Assembly (NCBI GenBank): GCA_030427635.1
Contig: JAUIBA010000031.1
Span: forward strand, 1 to 45,798
Length of the DNA stretch: 45,798 bases
Reading direction: 5' to 3'
From: Bacteroidia bacterium
Lineage (GTDB): Bacteria; Bacteroidota; Bacteroidia; Chitinophagales; Chitinophagaceae
Shown here: positions 26,934 through 36,022 of the stretch, piece after piece
Layout of the letters: each line of letters opens with the position of its first letter
Numbering within the stretch: position 1 is the stretch's first letter
Program-made: the position numbers and the translations under genes
The notes under the pieces: generated by a model
Seen by the model: the letters and a program-made list of their open reading frames with translations, nothing else
Database searches by the model: none
What the model was told of the DNA's origin: nothing

Positions 26934-26968
26934 CGGCTGCACTTTACCGGTGCAGCCGTTGTTTTTTT
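26934..26968 (+). terminator. Rho-independent terminator after the M43 protease gene
   Basis: Nine-bp stem CGGCTGCAC/GTGCAGCCG (26934-26942 with 26950-26958), 7-base loop, then a T-run interrupted by one G. It lies 28 bp past the stop. Confidence 0.85.
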
Positions 26969-26992
26969 CTTTTCGTTTACTTACAACAGGTT

Positions 26993-27000
26993 TATCTTTG
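26993..27000 (+). promoter_or_regulatory. -7 element (TATCTTTG) for the FtsE-like gene
   Basis: Perfect TAnnTTTG. It sits 5 bp before an ATG at 27006 and 47 bp before the ATG at 27048, so transcription should begin at or after 27006. That favours 27048 as the real start. Confidence 0.5.
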
Positions 27001-27047
27001 TATCTATGGATATAACGGTTGGGGAACACATAGGGGCCGACCCGTCG

Positions 27048-27728
27048 ATGAAAATTGTTTCACTTATTCAGGCCAACATTTATCAGGGCAATAGCCTTGT
27101 GCTCAATAATGTAAATCTGGAGGTGAATAAAGGCGAATTCATGTACCTGATAGGGCGTACAGGTACAGGTAAGTCCAGCCTGCTGAAAACGCTGTATGGC
27201 GACCTTTATCTGAAGGAAGGTGAGGGAAATGTAGCAGGGTTTGACCTTAAAGAACTTACCTGGAAAAAAGTACCCTTGCTGCGTCGCAATCTGGGTATTG
27301 TTTTTCAGGACTTTCGGCTCCTTACAGACCGTAATGTTCATAGCAATCTTGAGTTTGTACTGAAGGCCACAGGTTGGAAGGATAAGGTCCTTATTAACGA
27401 GAAAATTGAAAGTGTGCTTACTAAGGTAGGTCTGAAGAATAAAGGCTCAAAAATGCCCTATGAAATGTCGGGGGGCGAGCAGCAGCGTGTAGATATTGCC
27501 CGCGCATTATTGAACGACCCTATGCTTATTCTTGCCGATGAACCTACAGGCAACCTGGACCCCGATACAACAGATGAGATAATGCAGCTGCTGTTTAATA
27601 TCTGTCGGGATATACAGACCGCCTTTATTATGGCCACGCACGATTATGGCATTATTCAGCGCTACCCGGCACGTGTGGTAAGGATAGAGCATGGGCAGGT
27701 GCGCGAGATAAGTGCAGCAGGTGTATAA
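27048..27728 (+). CDS. ftsE: FtsE-type ABC transporter ATP-binding protein
   Basis: 226 residues from ATG 27048 (the 14 residues back to 27006 are non-conserved and precede the likely start of transcription). Walker A GRTGTGKSS at residues 36-44, Q-loop FQDFRLL, signature MSGGEQQRVDIARAL, Walker B LILADEPTGNLDP, and H-loop ATHD are all intact. The 'GKSSLLKTLYGDL' and 'LTDRNV..NL.FVLKATGWKD' stretches are those of the Bacteroidota FtsE. FtsE works with the membrane protein FtsX to control peptidoglycan hydrolysis at division. No ftsX is adjacent, which is usual in this phylum. Confidence 0.85.
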   Translation: MKIVSLIQANIYQGNSLVLNNVNLEVNKGEFMYLIGRTGTGKSSLLKTLYGDLYLKEGEGNVAGFDLKELTWKKVPLLRRNLGIVFQDFRLLTDRNVHSNLEFVLKATGWKDKVLINEKIESVLTKVGLKNKGSKMPYEMSGGEQQRVDIARALLNDPMLILADEPTGNLDPDTTDEIMQLLFNICRDIQTAFIMATHDYGIIQRYPARVVRIEHGQVREISAAGV

Positions 27729-27748
27729 CTATCTTAATTCATCCACTC

Positions 27749-28294
27749 ATGAGGCCTTTTGTCAGTCTTTTATTGTTATGTGTATTTTCATTCGCTTCCT
27801 GCTCACATAAGCATGAAGACATAGTGGGCTTTGCCCGTCAGGAAAAAGCAGCTATAAACAAAAAGCTGGAAGAATATGAACGCAGAGAGACCACAGACAG
27901 AATATCAAAAGACTACGGTGCTATTGTTGGCTATTTTGATGATGATCAGCCGGTAAGAATAAGCACGCAGAACTTTGGTACCAGAGACCGGGTTTTTCGG
28001 GAGTATTATTTTTACAAAGGTGAGTTATTGCTTACAGAAGAGCAGCTGTTTGTGTACAACAAGCCTACCACATATACTGAAGAAGCAGCTAAGGCGGCCG
28101 GAGATTCGGTGTGGTATGACGATGCATTGACGCAGTTGCAGCAGAGTTATTATTACTTTGAGGAAAATACGCTGGCAAAGTGGGTAGGGCCAGATGGAAA
28201 AGAAGTGAAAATTGACAGCCCTATAGTATTCGGTCGTCAGACGACTTTGTTGTCTAAAGCCTTGTTTGCCCTCACTCAGTTGCAGGAAGAGTAA
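27749..28294 (+). CDS. Putative lipoprotein
   Basis: 181 residues. An N-terminal signal with a lipobox-like FASC (Cys at residue 18) indicates a lipid-anchored protein. The mature part is charged, with a YFDDDQPVRIS strand and a helical tail; no known domain was recognised. It starts 20 bp after the FtsE-like gene and is likely in the same transcript. Confidence 0.75.
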   Translation: MRPFVSLLLLCVFSFASCSHKHEDIVGFARQEKAAINKKLEEYERRETTDRISKDYGAIVGYFDDDQPVRISTQNFGTRDRVFREYYFYKGELLLTEEQLFVYNKPTTYTEEAAKAAGDSVWYDDALTQLQQSYYYFEENTLAKWVGPDGKEVKIDSPIVFGRQTTLLSKALFALTQLQEE

Positions 28295-28373
28295 TGTATG
28301 GCTTCTGCTTATTTCTTTTCCGTAGCTTTAGCCATCCCTGCTGCTCATTATCTTTTACTGACTTACCATTGTT

Positions 28374-28772
28374 ATGAAACATATTCTTTTTCTGTTGCTG
28401 GTTTTTGTTAGTATATGGGGTAATGCCCGTGCACAGAACTATGCACGGTACGCAGATATACAAAGTACGTGGCGGGACCCTGAACTGGAGCGTCAGGCTA
28501 TCTGGGTGGTAAACAGGAAGGTGTCTGGCATCAGGTGTCAGGAGCATTATATCAGTGCTAAGATTGTTTCAGAGGGTTGGCATGAGCAGCACAACAGACA
28601 TGGCGACCTCGCCTCACGCACCGTTCACATGGAGCTGTATGCAGAGACGGATAATGATCGCTGTGGCGTCGCACACTGTATTTTCAGGCAAAAAATGCTG
28701 GATGGGGGTGTCTGGTCACCCCGGCTGTATCTGGTAGAGCTGGGTGAGCTGTATCATATGGAGTGTGAATAG
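28374..28772 (+). CDS. Small secreted hypothetical protein
   Basis: 132 residues with a clear signal peptide (MKHILFLLLVFVSIWGNARAQ). The mature part contains four cysteines and alternating hydrophobic residues, suggesting a small periplasmic or secreted beta fold. No family recognised. It ends on the base immediately before the stop of the convergent gene that begins at 28773, so the two stops abut. Confidence 0.7.
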   Translation: MKHILFLLLVFVSIWGNARAQNYARYADIQSTWRDPELERQAIWVVNRKVSGIRCQEHYISAKIVSEGWHEQHNRHGDLASRTVHMELYAETDNDRCGVAHCIFRQKMLDGGVWSPRLYLVELGELYHMECE

Positions 28773-29372
28773 TTATGAGGCTGCTGTTGGGCTCTTCTTT
28801 ATCTCATCCAGCAGCATAGTCCCTTTAAAGAACAGTCCCAGCCAGGGTGATGTATTGTCCTCAATCATACTCAGCTGTTCCTGTGCTGCAAATATCCCTT
28901 TATTGGTAAGTAAGTAAAACCGCACGGTTCCGGGCAGGGGCAGGCCGGTATCAGATACAGGCATACATTTACCCAGGTAGCCCTGTGCTGTCTGTACAAA
29001 GTCCGATGCCTGCTCTGCTATTGCCGGGTTGGCTCCTACTCCCTTTATAGCGCTGCCACTGCTCAGGAATGCATTGGTAGCGCCGGTTATATATCCGCAC
29101 AATGTCAGGGTAGTGCCACCCATATCCCAGTCCATCACTACGCCATATACCCGTGTCACAGATGGCTGCATCGTTAGCCCCAGGTGCTGTGGCTGCACCT
29201 GTAGCGATGCGTTACGGTTATACTCATAGCTGTCTTCATCAGCAGGGGGCATAGCTGTTGCCTGTTTTTGCTTCTTTTTACGGCTGCGTATCAGAAAGAA
29301 GGCCAGTATACCTGCCTGCAGCAGAATAGCTGTTGTATATAATACGGTCTCGTTGTCTAAATTGATATTCAT
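28773..29372 (-). CDS. Membrane-anchored hypothetical protein
   Basis: 199 residues. One N-terminal membrane helix (residues ~10-28) is followed by a basic RKKKQKQ stretch and a globular domain of alternating strands (YGVVMDWDMGG; TLTLCGYITGATNAF; VRFYLLTNKGIFAAQ), predicted to be cytosolic. No family recognised. Its start lies 2 bp after the stop of the Sel1-repeat gene on the same strand, so the two probably form an operon and may act together. Confidence 0.7.
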   Translation of the reverse strand: MNINLDNETVLYTTAILLQAGILAFFLIRSRKKKQKQATAMPPADEDSYEYNRNASLQVQPQHLGLTMQPSVTRVYGVVMDWDMGGTTLTLCGYITGATNAFLSSGSAIKGVGANPAIAEQASDFVQTAQGYLGKCMPVSDTGLPLPGTVRFYLLTNKGIFAAQEQLSMIEDNTSPWLGLFFKGTMLLDEIKKSPTAAS

Positions 29373-29374
29373 TT

Positions 29375-30520
29375 TCAGTTCCCTGTTGTTTTCCGGGCCT
29401 GTATATATTTGCCTGCCTCAGCTACACCAGCTGCTGCGGCCTGCTGTAGTAACTGCATGCCACGCTGTTTATCTTCAGCTACTCCACGCCCTTCATAGTA
29501 CATCATCCCCAGGGCGCATGCAGCATTCATTTCACCCGCTTTGGCGGCTTTTTCATACCATTGCGCTGCCTTATCGGGCGCACTTGGGGTGCCCTTTCCT
29601 GCTTCATACATCTTGCCCAGTCGGTATTGCGCTCCTTTATGATTTCGCTTCGCCGCTTCTGTATATAGTTCCAGAGCGTCATAATAGTCTTGTTCTACCT
29701 CATCCCCTATGCCCGATTCATGCATCTGAGCCAGTATATACATTGCCAGTACATTGCCCCCGTGTGCTGCCTTGTGAAACCAGTACTCGGCCTCATGATA
29801 GTTTACCGGTAGTGGCCCTATACCAAAATAATGCCACCTGCCCAGGTTAGTCTGTGCTCCGGTCTCATCCATATGTGCGGCCCTGCGGTACCATAGCAGT
29901 GCCTCTGTGCTGTCAGCTTTGGTACCTTGTCCATGCTCCAGCATCCATGCCAGCATGCGCTGTCCGTTGGCATCTCCTGCTTCAGCAGCTTTCCGGTACC
30001 ATTTCACGGCCTCCCCGTCATTTTTTATTACACCCAGTCCCCGCTCATACATCCTTCCTGTATTTACACAGCCCGGGCCGTATTTCATTTCACACGCGCT
30101 TTTGTACAGCCTCGTTGCTTCTGCATAGTTCACGTTGGTTCCATGTCCCTGCTCATACATTCCGGCCAGGCTGCACATGCCTGCCGGCAAATGTTGAGCA
30201 GCGCTCATGCGGTACCACTTTATAGCTTCTTTGTCATCGGCAGCTATACTCAGTCCCTGTTCATAAAACCGGCCTACATGGTTTTGTGCTGTTGCGTTAC
30301 CTGCATCAGCAGCTTTCCGGTACCATTTCATGGCACTGCCATAATCTTTTATTCTTTTATTTTCCCCGTTTTCATATTCCGCACCCAGTAGCAGTTGTGC
30401 AGCCGTATCCCCTGTCATAGCTCTGGAATACAATGTGTCTGATGCAGCTATTTGCCCCCATATATAGGAGGGAATGAGCATCAGTGCCAGCACAAGGTAT
30501 GTATATGGTAGTTTTCGCAT
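29375..30520 (-). CDS. Sel1-like repeat protein
   Basis: 381 residues from the ATG at 30520 (three upstream codons are possible), with a signal peptide (MRKLPYTYLVLALMLIPSYIWGQ). Nearly the whole mature protein is Sel1-like repeats of ~36 residues, about nine copies, with the consensus A-x-x-W-Y-x-K-A-A-x-x-G-x-x-x-A-x-x-x-L-G-x-x-Y-x-x-G. Such solenoids mediate protein-protein contacts in the periplasm. It sits 2 bp before the membrane-anchored hypothetical gene, a possible binding partner. Confidence 0.9.
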   Translation of the reverse strand: MRKLPYTYLVLALMLIPSYIWGQIAASDTLYSRAMTGDTAAQLLLGAEYENGENKRIKDYGSAMKWYRKAADAGNATAQNHVGRFYEQGLSIAADDKEAIKWYRMSAAQHLPAGMCSLAGMYEQGHGTNVNYAEATRLYKSACEMKYGPGCVNTGRMYERGLGVIKNDGEAVKWYRKAAEAGDANGQRMLAWMLEHGQGTKADSTEALLWYRRAAHMDETGAQTNLGRWHYFGIGPLPVNYHEAEYWFHKAAHGGNVLAMYILAQMHESGIGDEVEQDYYDALELYTEAAKRNHKGAQYRLGKMYEAGKGTPSAPDKAAQWYEKAAKAGEMNAACALGMMYYEGRGVAEDKQRGMQLLQQAAAAGVAEAGKYIQARKTTGN

Positions 30521-30614
30521 TATGGTCACATTGCTATAAATATAGGTAACAATGCCCTATGAGCATGTATATCACACATACATATCGGCATTGGTATCTA
30601 TTATGTGCCTGTTA

Positions 30615-31157
30615 TTAGCTATAGTATGGGCTTATGAATATATACACCAGCACACCGGTTACACTTACATACAGCCACAGAGGCCAGGTGTATTTTGCCA
30701 GTTTTTTATGGTTGGCATATTCACCGGTGAGGCCGCGGTAGGCCGTAAACAGGATAAAGGGGAGTATAATACCTGCCAGGGGTATGTGGGTAAGTAGTAT
30801 GAAGTAGTAGACAGACTTCATAGCACCTGTGCCTCCAAATTTTGTTTCTCCTGCCAGCAGGTGATGCGCTATGTACGACACCAGAAACAGTATAGACAAT
30901 ACCATTGCTGCCATCATTACCTTTTTATGCTGCTCATATTTACGCTGCTTCACTGCCAGTAGTGCCACTACCAGTAATACAGAAACGATAGAGTTAATCA
31001 CAGCATTTATCAGCGCAAAGATGTGAATATCAAATCCCAGGTTTACTTCCAGCTTTATTCTGGAAAGAAGCGCCACAGCAGCAAATACTACAAATGATAC
31101 TGTCAGTATCAGCAGGCGGGCCTGCTTGTCATTTTTCTTAAGTACAGGTATTAACAT
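30615..31157 (-). CDS. DUF420 family membrane protein (cytochrome-oxidase-associated)
   Basis: 180 residues with five membrane helices. The family histidines are visible in the helix segments (HIFALINAVIN; YEQHKKVMMAAM; YIAHHLL; LLTHIPLAGI). In Bacteroidota DUF420 genes, as I know them, usually follow the SCO gene of the cytochrome c oxidase cluster. Here that cluster ends at 33269, and DUF420 is cut off from it by a two-gene cassette on the other strand. It has its own -7 element (31208-31215). Confidence 0.88.
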   Translation of the reverse strand: MLIPVLKKNDKQARLLILTVSFVVFAAVALLSRIKLEVNLGFDIHIFALINAVINSIVSVLLVVALLAVKQRKYEQHKKVMMAAMVLSILFLVSYIAHHLLAGETKFGGTGAMKSVYYFILLTHIPLAGIILPFILFTAYRGLTGEYANHKKLAKYTWPLWLYVSVTGVLVYIFISPYYS

Positions 31158-31207
31158 GGTTTCTTTTTAAAATATAGCAGTACTACATGCAATGTGTAGC
31201 TGCACGC

Positions 31208-31215
31208 CAAAAATA
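31208..31215 (-). promoter_or_regulatory. -7 element (TATTTTTG) for the DUF420 gene
   Basis: Perfect TAnnTTTG on the minus strand, 50 bp upstream of the DUF420 ATG. It lies in the AT-rich divergent region 31158-31436 (279 bp, no gene), together with the promoter of the deacetylase gene. Confidence 0.45.
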
Positions 31216-31377
31216 CAACTTTACATAGCTCATATGCTTAGCCCGGTGGTTTTTGTCACTTTTTTAATTATTGGTTAATTGAACATTTGTATTTTCTTCA
31301 TGTTTTCTAAGGGTCTTCTAATTGATTAGCAATAAGCTTTTAATAGATTTATAATTTCGTAAACTGTTTCAATTGGG

Positions 31378-31385
31378 TATTTTTG
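31378..31385 (+). promoter_or_regulatory. -7 element (TATTTTTG) for the deacetylase-formyltransferase cassette
   Basis: Perfect TAnnTTTG, 51 bp before the ATG at 31437, in an AT-rich stretch. No clean -33 TTG. Confidence 0.4.
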
Positions 31386-31436
31386 ATTTTGCTATTACCG
31401 CAGATTTTCAATAGTAGAATCTTAATGAAATAATTT

Positions 31437-32441
31437 ATGTTGTCAAAATTTGTATCGTTAATAGGGACTTTAAGAAGGGTTTTTCATAATAAGCTTATCA
31501 GGCATGGATTTTATGTCAAAAACACCTCATCAGGAGACGTGGTAATTCTTATGTATCATGGTATAGATGAGAGAGGAGATATTCGGTATAATCAGCGCTT
31601 TTTTAGTATTAAAAGCTTTGAAGAGCATATTAGATTATTGAAGAAACACACCCATATCCTTACTTACGATGAGTGGGTTTCCGGCTCATTTGCTAATGAC
31701 AGGCTCAACGTATTAATTACATTTGATGACGGGTATATGAACAACTATGAGTATGCACTGCCGGTATTGGAAAAGTACAAAGTGCATGCTTGTTTTTATA
31801 TTACAGGTATGGCTGGTGCCCGGTTACCGGTCTTATGGGCAGATGCTGTCGATATCACATCCGTTCATGCTTCCCCGGGTAGTACGGTGGATATTAGCGG
31901 GCATACCTTCAGGCTTATTGAAGGGAGCTTTTTAGATGTCAGCTCCGGGGAGTCAATAAAACAGTTTATCAAAAAAAGTGCAAAACCGGGATATGATGAA
32001 AAAGAAGAGCTTGTTCGCCAGTTGATTCAGCTATACGATTTCACAGCCGATTCCAGCTTAGATATATACTGGAAGTTGATGAATGAACGTCAGATAAAAG
32101 ACACTGCATCATCTTCCTGCATCACAATCGGTTCTCATGGGTATTACCATAACAATCTCGGGTCATTATATCTGGATGATGCTCTTTCAGAGGTAATGCA
32201 GTCAAAAAACTATCTGGAACGTATAACAGGGAAAACTGTATCTTCAATTGCATTCCCTGATGGGTCTTATACAATTGAATTGACAGATGCTTTACTGAAG
32301 TCAGGTATTTCTACACAGTTTCTGGTAGACTATATGTATGACGATAACGGACGTGTCGCTTCTGTTTCTGACAGGTTTGGTTTATACCCATTCATGGGAA
32401 ACCCTTATCAGCTTTTGCATAGAATAGTTAATCGCGCATGA
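31437..32441 (+). CDS. Polysaccharide deacetylase (NodB-like, CE4) family protein
   Basis: 334 residues. The YHGID...F motif, the metal-binding LITFDDGYMNNYEYALPVL segment and a later GSHGYYHNNL motif fit a CE4 deacetylase that removes acetyl from amino sugars. There is no clear signal peptide. Its stop overlaps the start of the formyltransferase-like gene by 4 bp (ATGA), so the two are translationally coupled. Base composition is AT-richer than the surrounding oxidase genes. Confidence 0.85.
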   Translation: MLSKFVSLIGTLRRVFHNKLIRHGFYVKNTSSGDVVILMYHGIDERGDIRYNQRFFSIKSFEEHIRLLKKHTHILTYDEWVSGSFANDRLNVLITFDDGYMNNYEYALPVLEKYKVHACFYITGMAGARLPVLWADAVDITSVHASPGSTVDISGHTFRLIEGSFLDVSSGESIKQFIKKSAKPGYDEKEELVRQLIQLYDFTADSSLDIYWKLMNERQIKDTASSSCITIGSHGYYHNNLGSLYLDDALSEVMQSKNYLERITGKTVSSIAFPDGSYTIELTDALLKSGISTQFLVDYMYDDNGRVASVSDRFGLYPFMGNPYQLLHRIVNRA

Positions 32442-33253
32442 ATATCTGTTTCTACACATCATCGGTTCCTTCGGCAGCCAGCAGGTTAAATATAGGGTAT
32501 CTTATCAGCAGGCTGCCGGCGCACAACTATTCTTTTATAATGGTACAGCAGCCCCTGTTACCTCCGCCATCATTAAAGGAATCTTTAAGACAGCGTTATG
32601 CGCGTTTCAGGTACAATGATGGCCGTTTTGATTTTGGGGATGATATTACATTACTTACAGCACGTATTCAGCAACAGGTTGCAGACTTTAATTTTAAGGA
32701 TTTTCCTTGCTATAATGTATCAGCAGTAAATGATTTAGCTACTGAGAAGGCACTGGACGAAATAAAGCCGGATATTATCATTCAGGCCGGTGCCGGTATT
32801 CTGAAGGAAAATGTGTTCAGTAAGGCTGCTGTTGGCACTATTAATCTGCACCACGGTCTGGCACCGGAAATAAGAGGTATCCATTCCACATTCTGGTGCA
32901 TGTTTTATGGCCTGAAAGATATGATTGGGGTCACTTGCCACCTTATAGATGCAGGCCTTGACACAGGGGCAGTTATAGCTAAGCAGGCTTTACATACCAC
33001 TGCCACTACCTACATAGATACAGAGTACGAAAACTACATGATGGGAAGAGACGTGCTGATTCAGAGTATCAATATTCTGGCAAAAGGTAACCTCACCCGT
33101 GTTAATGAAGGAGAGGTGCGCTCTTACTACTTCTCAAACCCTGACAACTTTCTTTATTATGCATTAAAGCAGCGACAGTTTCACGCACTTATGAGCATAA
33201 AGGGCAGGGCATTCACAATGCGTAGTGCAACAAGAGTAGTAAATGCAGTTTAG
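32438..33253 (+). CDS. Formyltransferase family protein (sugar/amine N-formyltransferase-like)
   Basis: 271 residues. The middle carries INLHHGLAPEIRGIHSTFW and HLIDAGLDTGAVI, the N-x-H and D catalytic triad pattern of folate-dependent formyltransferases (Met-tRNA formyltransferase, ArnA N-domain, sugar N-formyltransferases). The length excludes a complete methionyl-tRNA formyltransferase. Coupled to the upstream deacetylase, it suggests de-N-acetylation followed by N-formylation of an amino sugar on a surface glycan. That pairing is inference. Confidence 0.75.
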   Translation: MNICFYTSSVPSAASRLNIGYLISRLPAHNYSFIMVQQPLLPPPSLKESLRQRYARFRYNDGRFDFGDDITLLTARIQQQVADFNFKDFPCYNVSAVNDLATEKALDEIKPDIIIQAGAGILKENVFSKAAVGTINLHHGLAPEIRGIHSTFWCMFYGLKDMIGVTCHLIDAGLDTGAVIAKQALHTTATTYIDTEYENYMMGRDVLIQSINILAKGNLTRVNEGEVRSYYFSNPDNFLYYALKQRQFHALMSIKGRAFTMRSATRVVNAV

Positions 33254-33268
33254 TTACGGGTGCGCCGG

Positions 33269-33997
33269 TTATCGATTGCCATGCTTTTTCTCCTTCTCCA
33301 TCGTCAGTAGTACTATATCGTCGGCACAGCGTTTCACATCAGCAGTGTCCAGTCCGTTATAGTATCCCCTCACTCTGCGCTTTGCATCTATCAGCACCAG
33401 CTTTTCCGTATGTATAAAGTCGTCCGCACCGCCATCTCCGGGGCCGGTACTCAGCTTTAGCTCATTACGTGCATAGTTGTATATAGCACGTTTATCGCCC
33501 GTCATAAACCACCAGTGATCATGGTTTACTTTATAGCCATCGGCATAGGCGCGTAGTGCGGCTACAGTATCCCGCTCAGGGTCTACAGAAAGCGATACAA
33601 AGTGTACAGAATAATCCAATCCGTTCTCCAGCTTTGGGTTGTGCCTGAATGCCTTCTGCAGCAGCCACATATTACCCGTTAGTTTAGGGCATGCATCCGC
33701 ACATGTGGTAAAGATAAAGTCCACCACCAGTATCCTGTCCTGCAGGTCCTTGTTCAGAGATACATTATCTCCCAGTTGATTGGTACCCTGCAGCTCTGCC
33801 ACACGATGGTGTATGGTGTCATACCAGGTCTTCCCATTCTCGGTTACGGTATCTATACGCTCCGCATTGTAAAATGCGGGCAGCGTTATTTTATCTTTCG
33901 ATAGCCCCTTGGCTATGAAATAAAAAGAAAGCGGCAGCACAAATGCCACCGCCAATCCTCCTAAAAATCTTTTACCAGTATTTTTATTAGTGCCCAT
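33269..33997 (-). CDS. SCO family copper chaperone for cytochrome c oxidase
   Basis: 242 residues, with one N-terminal membrane helix (residues ~12-30) and a thioredoxin-like domain. The copper ligands are visible: the CxxxC motif in FTTCADACPKL and the distal histidine in DFIHTEKLVLID. It delivers copper to the CuA centre of cytochrome c oxidase. It overlaps the subunit IV gene by 11 bp. Confidence 0.92.
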   Translation of the reverse strand: MGTNKNTGKRFLGGLAVAFVLPLSFYFIAKGLSKDKITLPAFYNAERIDTVTENGKTWYDTIHHRVAELQGTNQLGDNVSLNKDLQDRILVVDFIFTTCADACPKLTGNMWLLQKAFRHNPKLENGLDYSVHFVSLSVDPERDTVAALRAYADGYKVNHDHWWFMTGDKRAIYNYARNELKLSTGPGDGGADDFIHTEKLVLIDAKRRVRGYYNGLDTADVKRCADDIVLLTMEKEKKHGNR

Positions 33998-34454
33998 TTG
34001 TATGTTTTGCGTTAGCAGGGGCTTCTTTCACAGTATCGCCACGGGCAGGAGATGAGTTATTCATTCTCAGCCAGAAGAAACCATCAGAAAGGAATGCAAT
34101 GATAAACCATACGAACAATACCAGCGGTATCAGTACCGTAGAGATAAAGCTGCGTACCTCATCACCAAGGTGCATAAAGATAGATACGATATAGCCTGCC
34201 TTCAGTATGGTAAGCGCCAGAAAGAAGAAGTTTACCAGTCCCTTAGGCATAGAGTGACTGAAGAACATACCGATAACAACTTCTACAACTGTTATTATCA
34301 GCAGTATCCAGAATACTTTCCATATCTTCTTTACCTGAGCCTTGCTTTCAGGTGAGTTGATATCCGTGTGATGTGATAACACGCCGGAATACAGCTTTGA
34401 CTGATCGCCCTCATAGAGGTGCTGTATATTATCTGAGTTATGATGACCTGACAT
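33987..34454 (-). CDS. Cytochrome c oxidase subunit IV family protein
   Basis: 155 residues. A ~45-residue soluble N-terminus precedes three membrane helices (IWKVFWILLIITVVEVVIGMFF; FFFLALTILKAGYIVSIFMHLGDE; LIPLVLFVWFIIAFLSDG). The FMHLGDE and FLSDG stretches are typical of bacterial caa3-type subunit IV. It follows subunit III and overlaps sco. Confidence 0.88.
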   Translation of the reverse strand: MSGHHNSDNIQHLYEGDQSKLYSGVLSHHTDINSPESKAQVKKIWKVFWILLIITVVEVVIGMFFSHSMPKGLVNFFFLALTILKAGYIVSIFMHLGDEVRSFISTVLIPLVLFVWFIIAFLSDGFFWLRMNNSSPARGDTVKEAPANAKHTNGH

Positions 34455-34531
34455 TTCTTTTGTTTGTATTGTTTAAAATCGTTGTGATGAATCTTTTGAG
34501 TTACTAAGCGTGTTGTGTCGCACGCCGGCTG

Positions 34532-35290
34532 TTACAGCAGGTAGAAGCAGGTGAATACGAATACCCACACCAGATCTACAAAGTGCCAGTACAGACCAAT
34601 CTTTTCTACCATTTCATAGTGGCCGCGACGCTCGTATACACCATTCACTGTGTTTACCAGTATCAGGATGTTAAATACAACACCTGATGTTACGTGACCA
34701 CCGTGGAAACCGGTAATGGTAAAGAAGTAGTTGAAGAAGTTGTGAGTAGCCTGCATTGCCACGCCCGGCTGTGTAGCCAGTATATGACCCGCATTATGCT
34801 CGTTAAAGAAGTGATGGAACTTCTCTACCGGAGTAGCAGGGTCAGTGAAGCCACCCCACAGAGCGCCTACCTCACCATAAAGGTGTGTCCATTCCCATGC
34901 CTGACAGGCCAGGAAGCAGATACCACCAATGATGGTCCACAGGAGCCATTTTGCTACGCTCTTTTTGTCGTTATAGTGGCCGGCATGTACAGCCAGTACC
35001 ATGGTTACAGAGCTCATAATGAGTATGAACGTCATCAGACTCACGAACAGAAGTGGCAGGTCTGCATGACCCATGAATGGGAATGACTTGAACACTGCGT
35101 TCGGGTCAGGCCATACGGCGCTAAAGAAACGGGTAGTTCCGTACGATATCAGAAAGGCACCGAAAGTCAGTGCATCCGATAGCAGGAATGCCCACATCAT
35201 AATTTTACCGTAGCTCAGGTTGTAGGGGGAGCGCCCACCGGCCCAGAGATTCTCTTTTGGTTCTGAAGTTACAACTGTAGTATGCGACAT
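34532..35290 (-). CDS. Cytochrome c oxidase subunit III (first copy in order of position)
   Basis: 252 residues from the ATG at 35290; the open frame extends 32 codons upstream but the upstream residues are non-homologous. Seven membrane helices; conserved motifs include WEWTHL, the FYFTITGFHGGHVTSGV segment and the terminal YWHFVDLVWVFVF. It is a transmembrane subunit of the heme-copper oxidase. It lies 57 bp downstream of a second, more divergent subunit III gene. Confidence 0.9.
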   Translation of the reverse strand: MSHTTVVTSEPKENLWAGGRSPYNLSYGKIMMWAFLLSDALTFGAFLISYGTTRFFSAVWPDPNAVFKSFPFMGHADLPLLFVSLMTFILIMSSVTMVLAVHAGHYNDKKSVAKWLLWTIIGGICFLACQAWEWTHLYGEVGALWGGFTDPATPVEKFHHFFNEHNAGHILATQPGVAMQATHNFFNYFFTITGFHGGHVTSGVVFNILILVNTVNGVYERRGHYEMVEKIGLYWHFVDLVWVFVFTCFYLL

Positions 35291-35346
35291 ATAATTTGTT
35301 AAAAAAGTGTATTGTTGTGAATACGGGTGCGAATTTCGAAACAATT

Positions 35347-35952
35347 TTATTGATTTGCCAGAAAAAAGACAAATAAATATACCCACAATATATCTACAAA
35401 GTGCCAGTAAGTGGCAACTATTTCTAATCCGGTAGCGCTGTAAACCTTTGTACGACGGCTAAAAGCCCGCATAAATACGATAAGTAATCCTATCACACCA
35501 CCCGCCAGATGCGCCAGGTGAAGGCCTGCTATTACAAACAAAAATGACTCACTGGGGTTGCCATCCAGCCGCACAGCAGCAGTTTGTGTTAGTGTCTGGT
35601 CATCTATTCGTATCTGCTGCACATGATGGTACAACCAGTAAAAACCACCATATTGCATCACCCCAAATGCGATACCCAGCAGCAATGTGGCAGTAATCAG
35701 CATTCTGAACTTTGGCATTTCCCTGTTCTTGAACGCTTTTACACCCAGTGCCACCGTCACACTGCTCAGCACTATAGCAATCGTAGAATACCAGAACAGT
35801 GCCGGCAGCTCAAAGTACCGCCAGTTGTCCTGTGCCTTTCTTACAACAAAGCCACTGGTAAGCCCCGCAAATGCCATGGCCATACTGCCCATAGCTATCC
35901 ACATCATAAACTTCTGTGGATGTATCTTCCTTCCCTTCATTGCTATTTCCAT
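35347..35952 (-). CDS. Cytochrome c oxidase subunit III (second copy, short form)
   Basis: 201 residues; an ATG at 35940 is an alternative start. Five membrane helices, with AGLHLAHLAGGVIGL and the final TYWHFVDILWVYLF segment. Two adjacent subunit III genes of unequal length are a normal feature of Bacteroidota oxidase clusters. The first gene of the oxidase set after heme O synthase. Confidence 0.88.
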   Translation of the reverse strand: MEIAMKGRKIHPQKFMMWIAMGSMAMAFAGLTSGFVVRKAQDNWRYFELPALFWYSTIAIVLSSVTVALGVKAFKNREMPKFRMLITATLLLGIAFGVMQYGGFYWLYHHVQQIRIDDQTLTQTAAVRLDGNPSESFLFVIAGLHLAHLAGGVIGLLIVFMRAFSRRTKVYSATGLEIVATYWHFVDILWVYLFVFFLANQ

Positions 35953-36022
35953 ATAGTCACCTTATGCTGCTGCCTCATTATCTTCCGGTAGCCTTCCGGC
36001 CTCCGTTATGCTTTATTTATCG

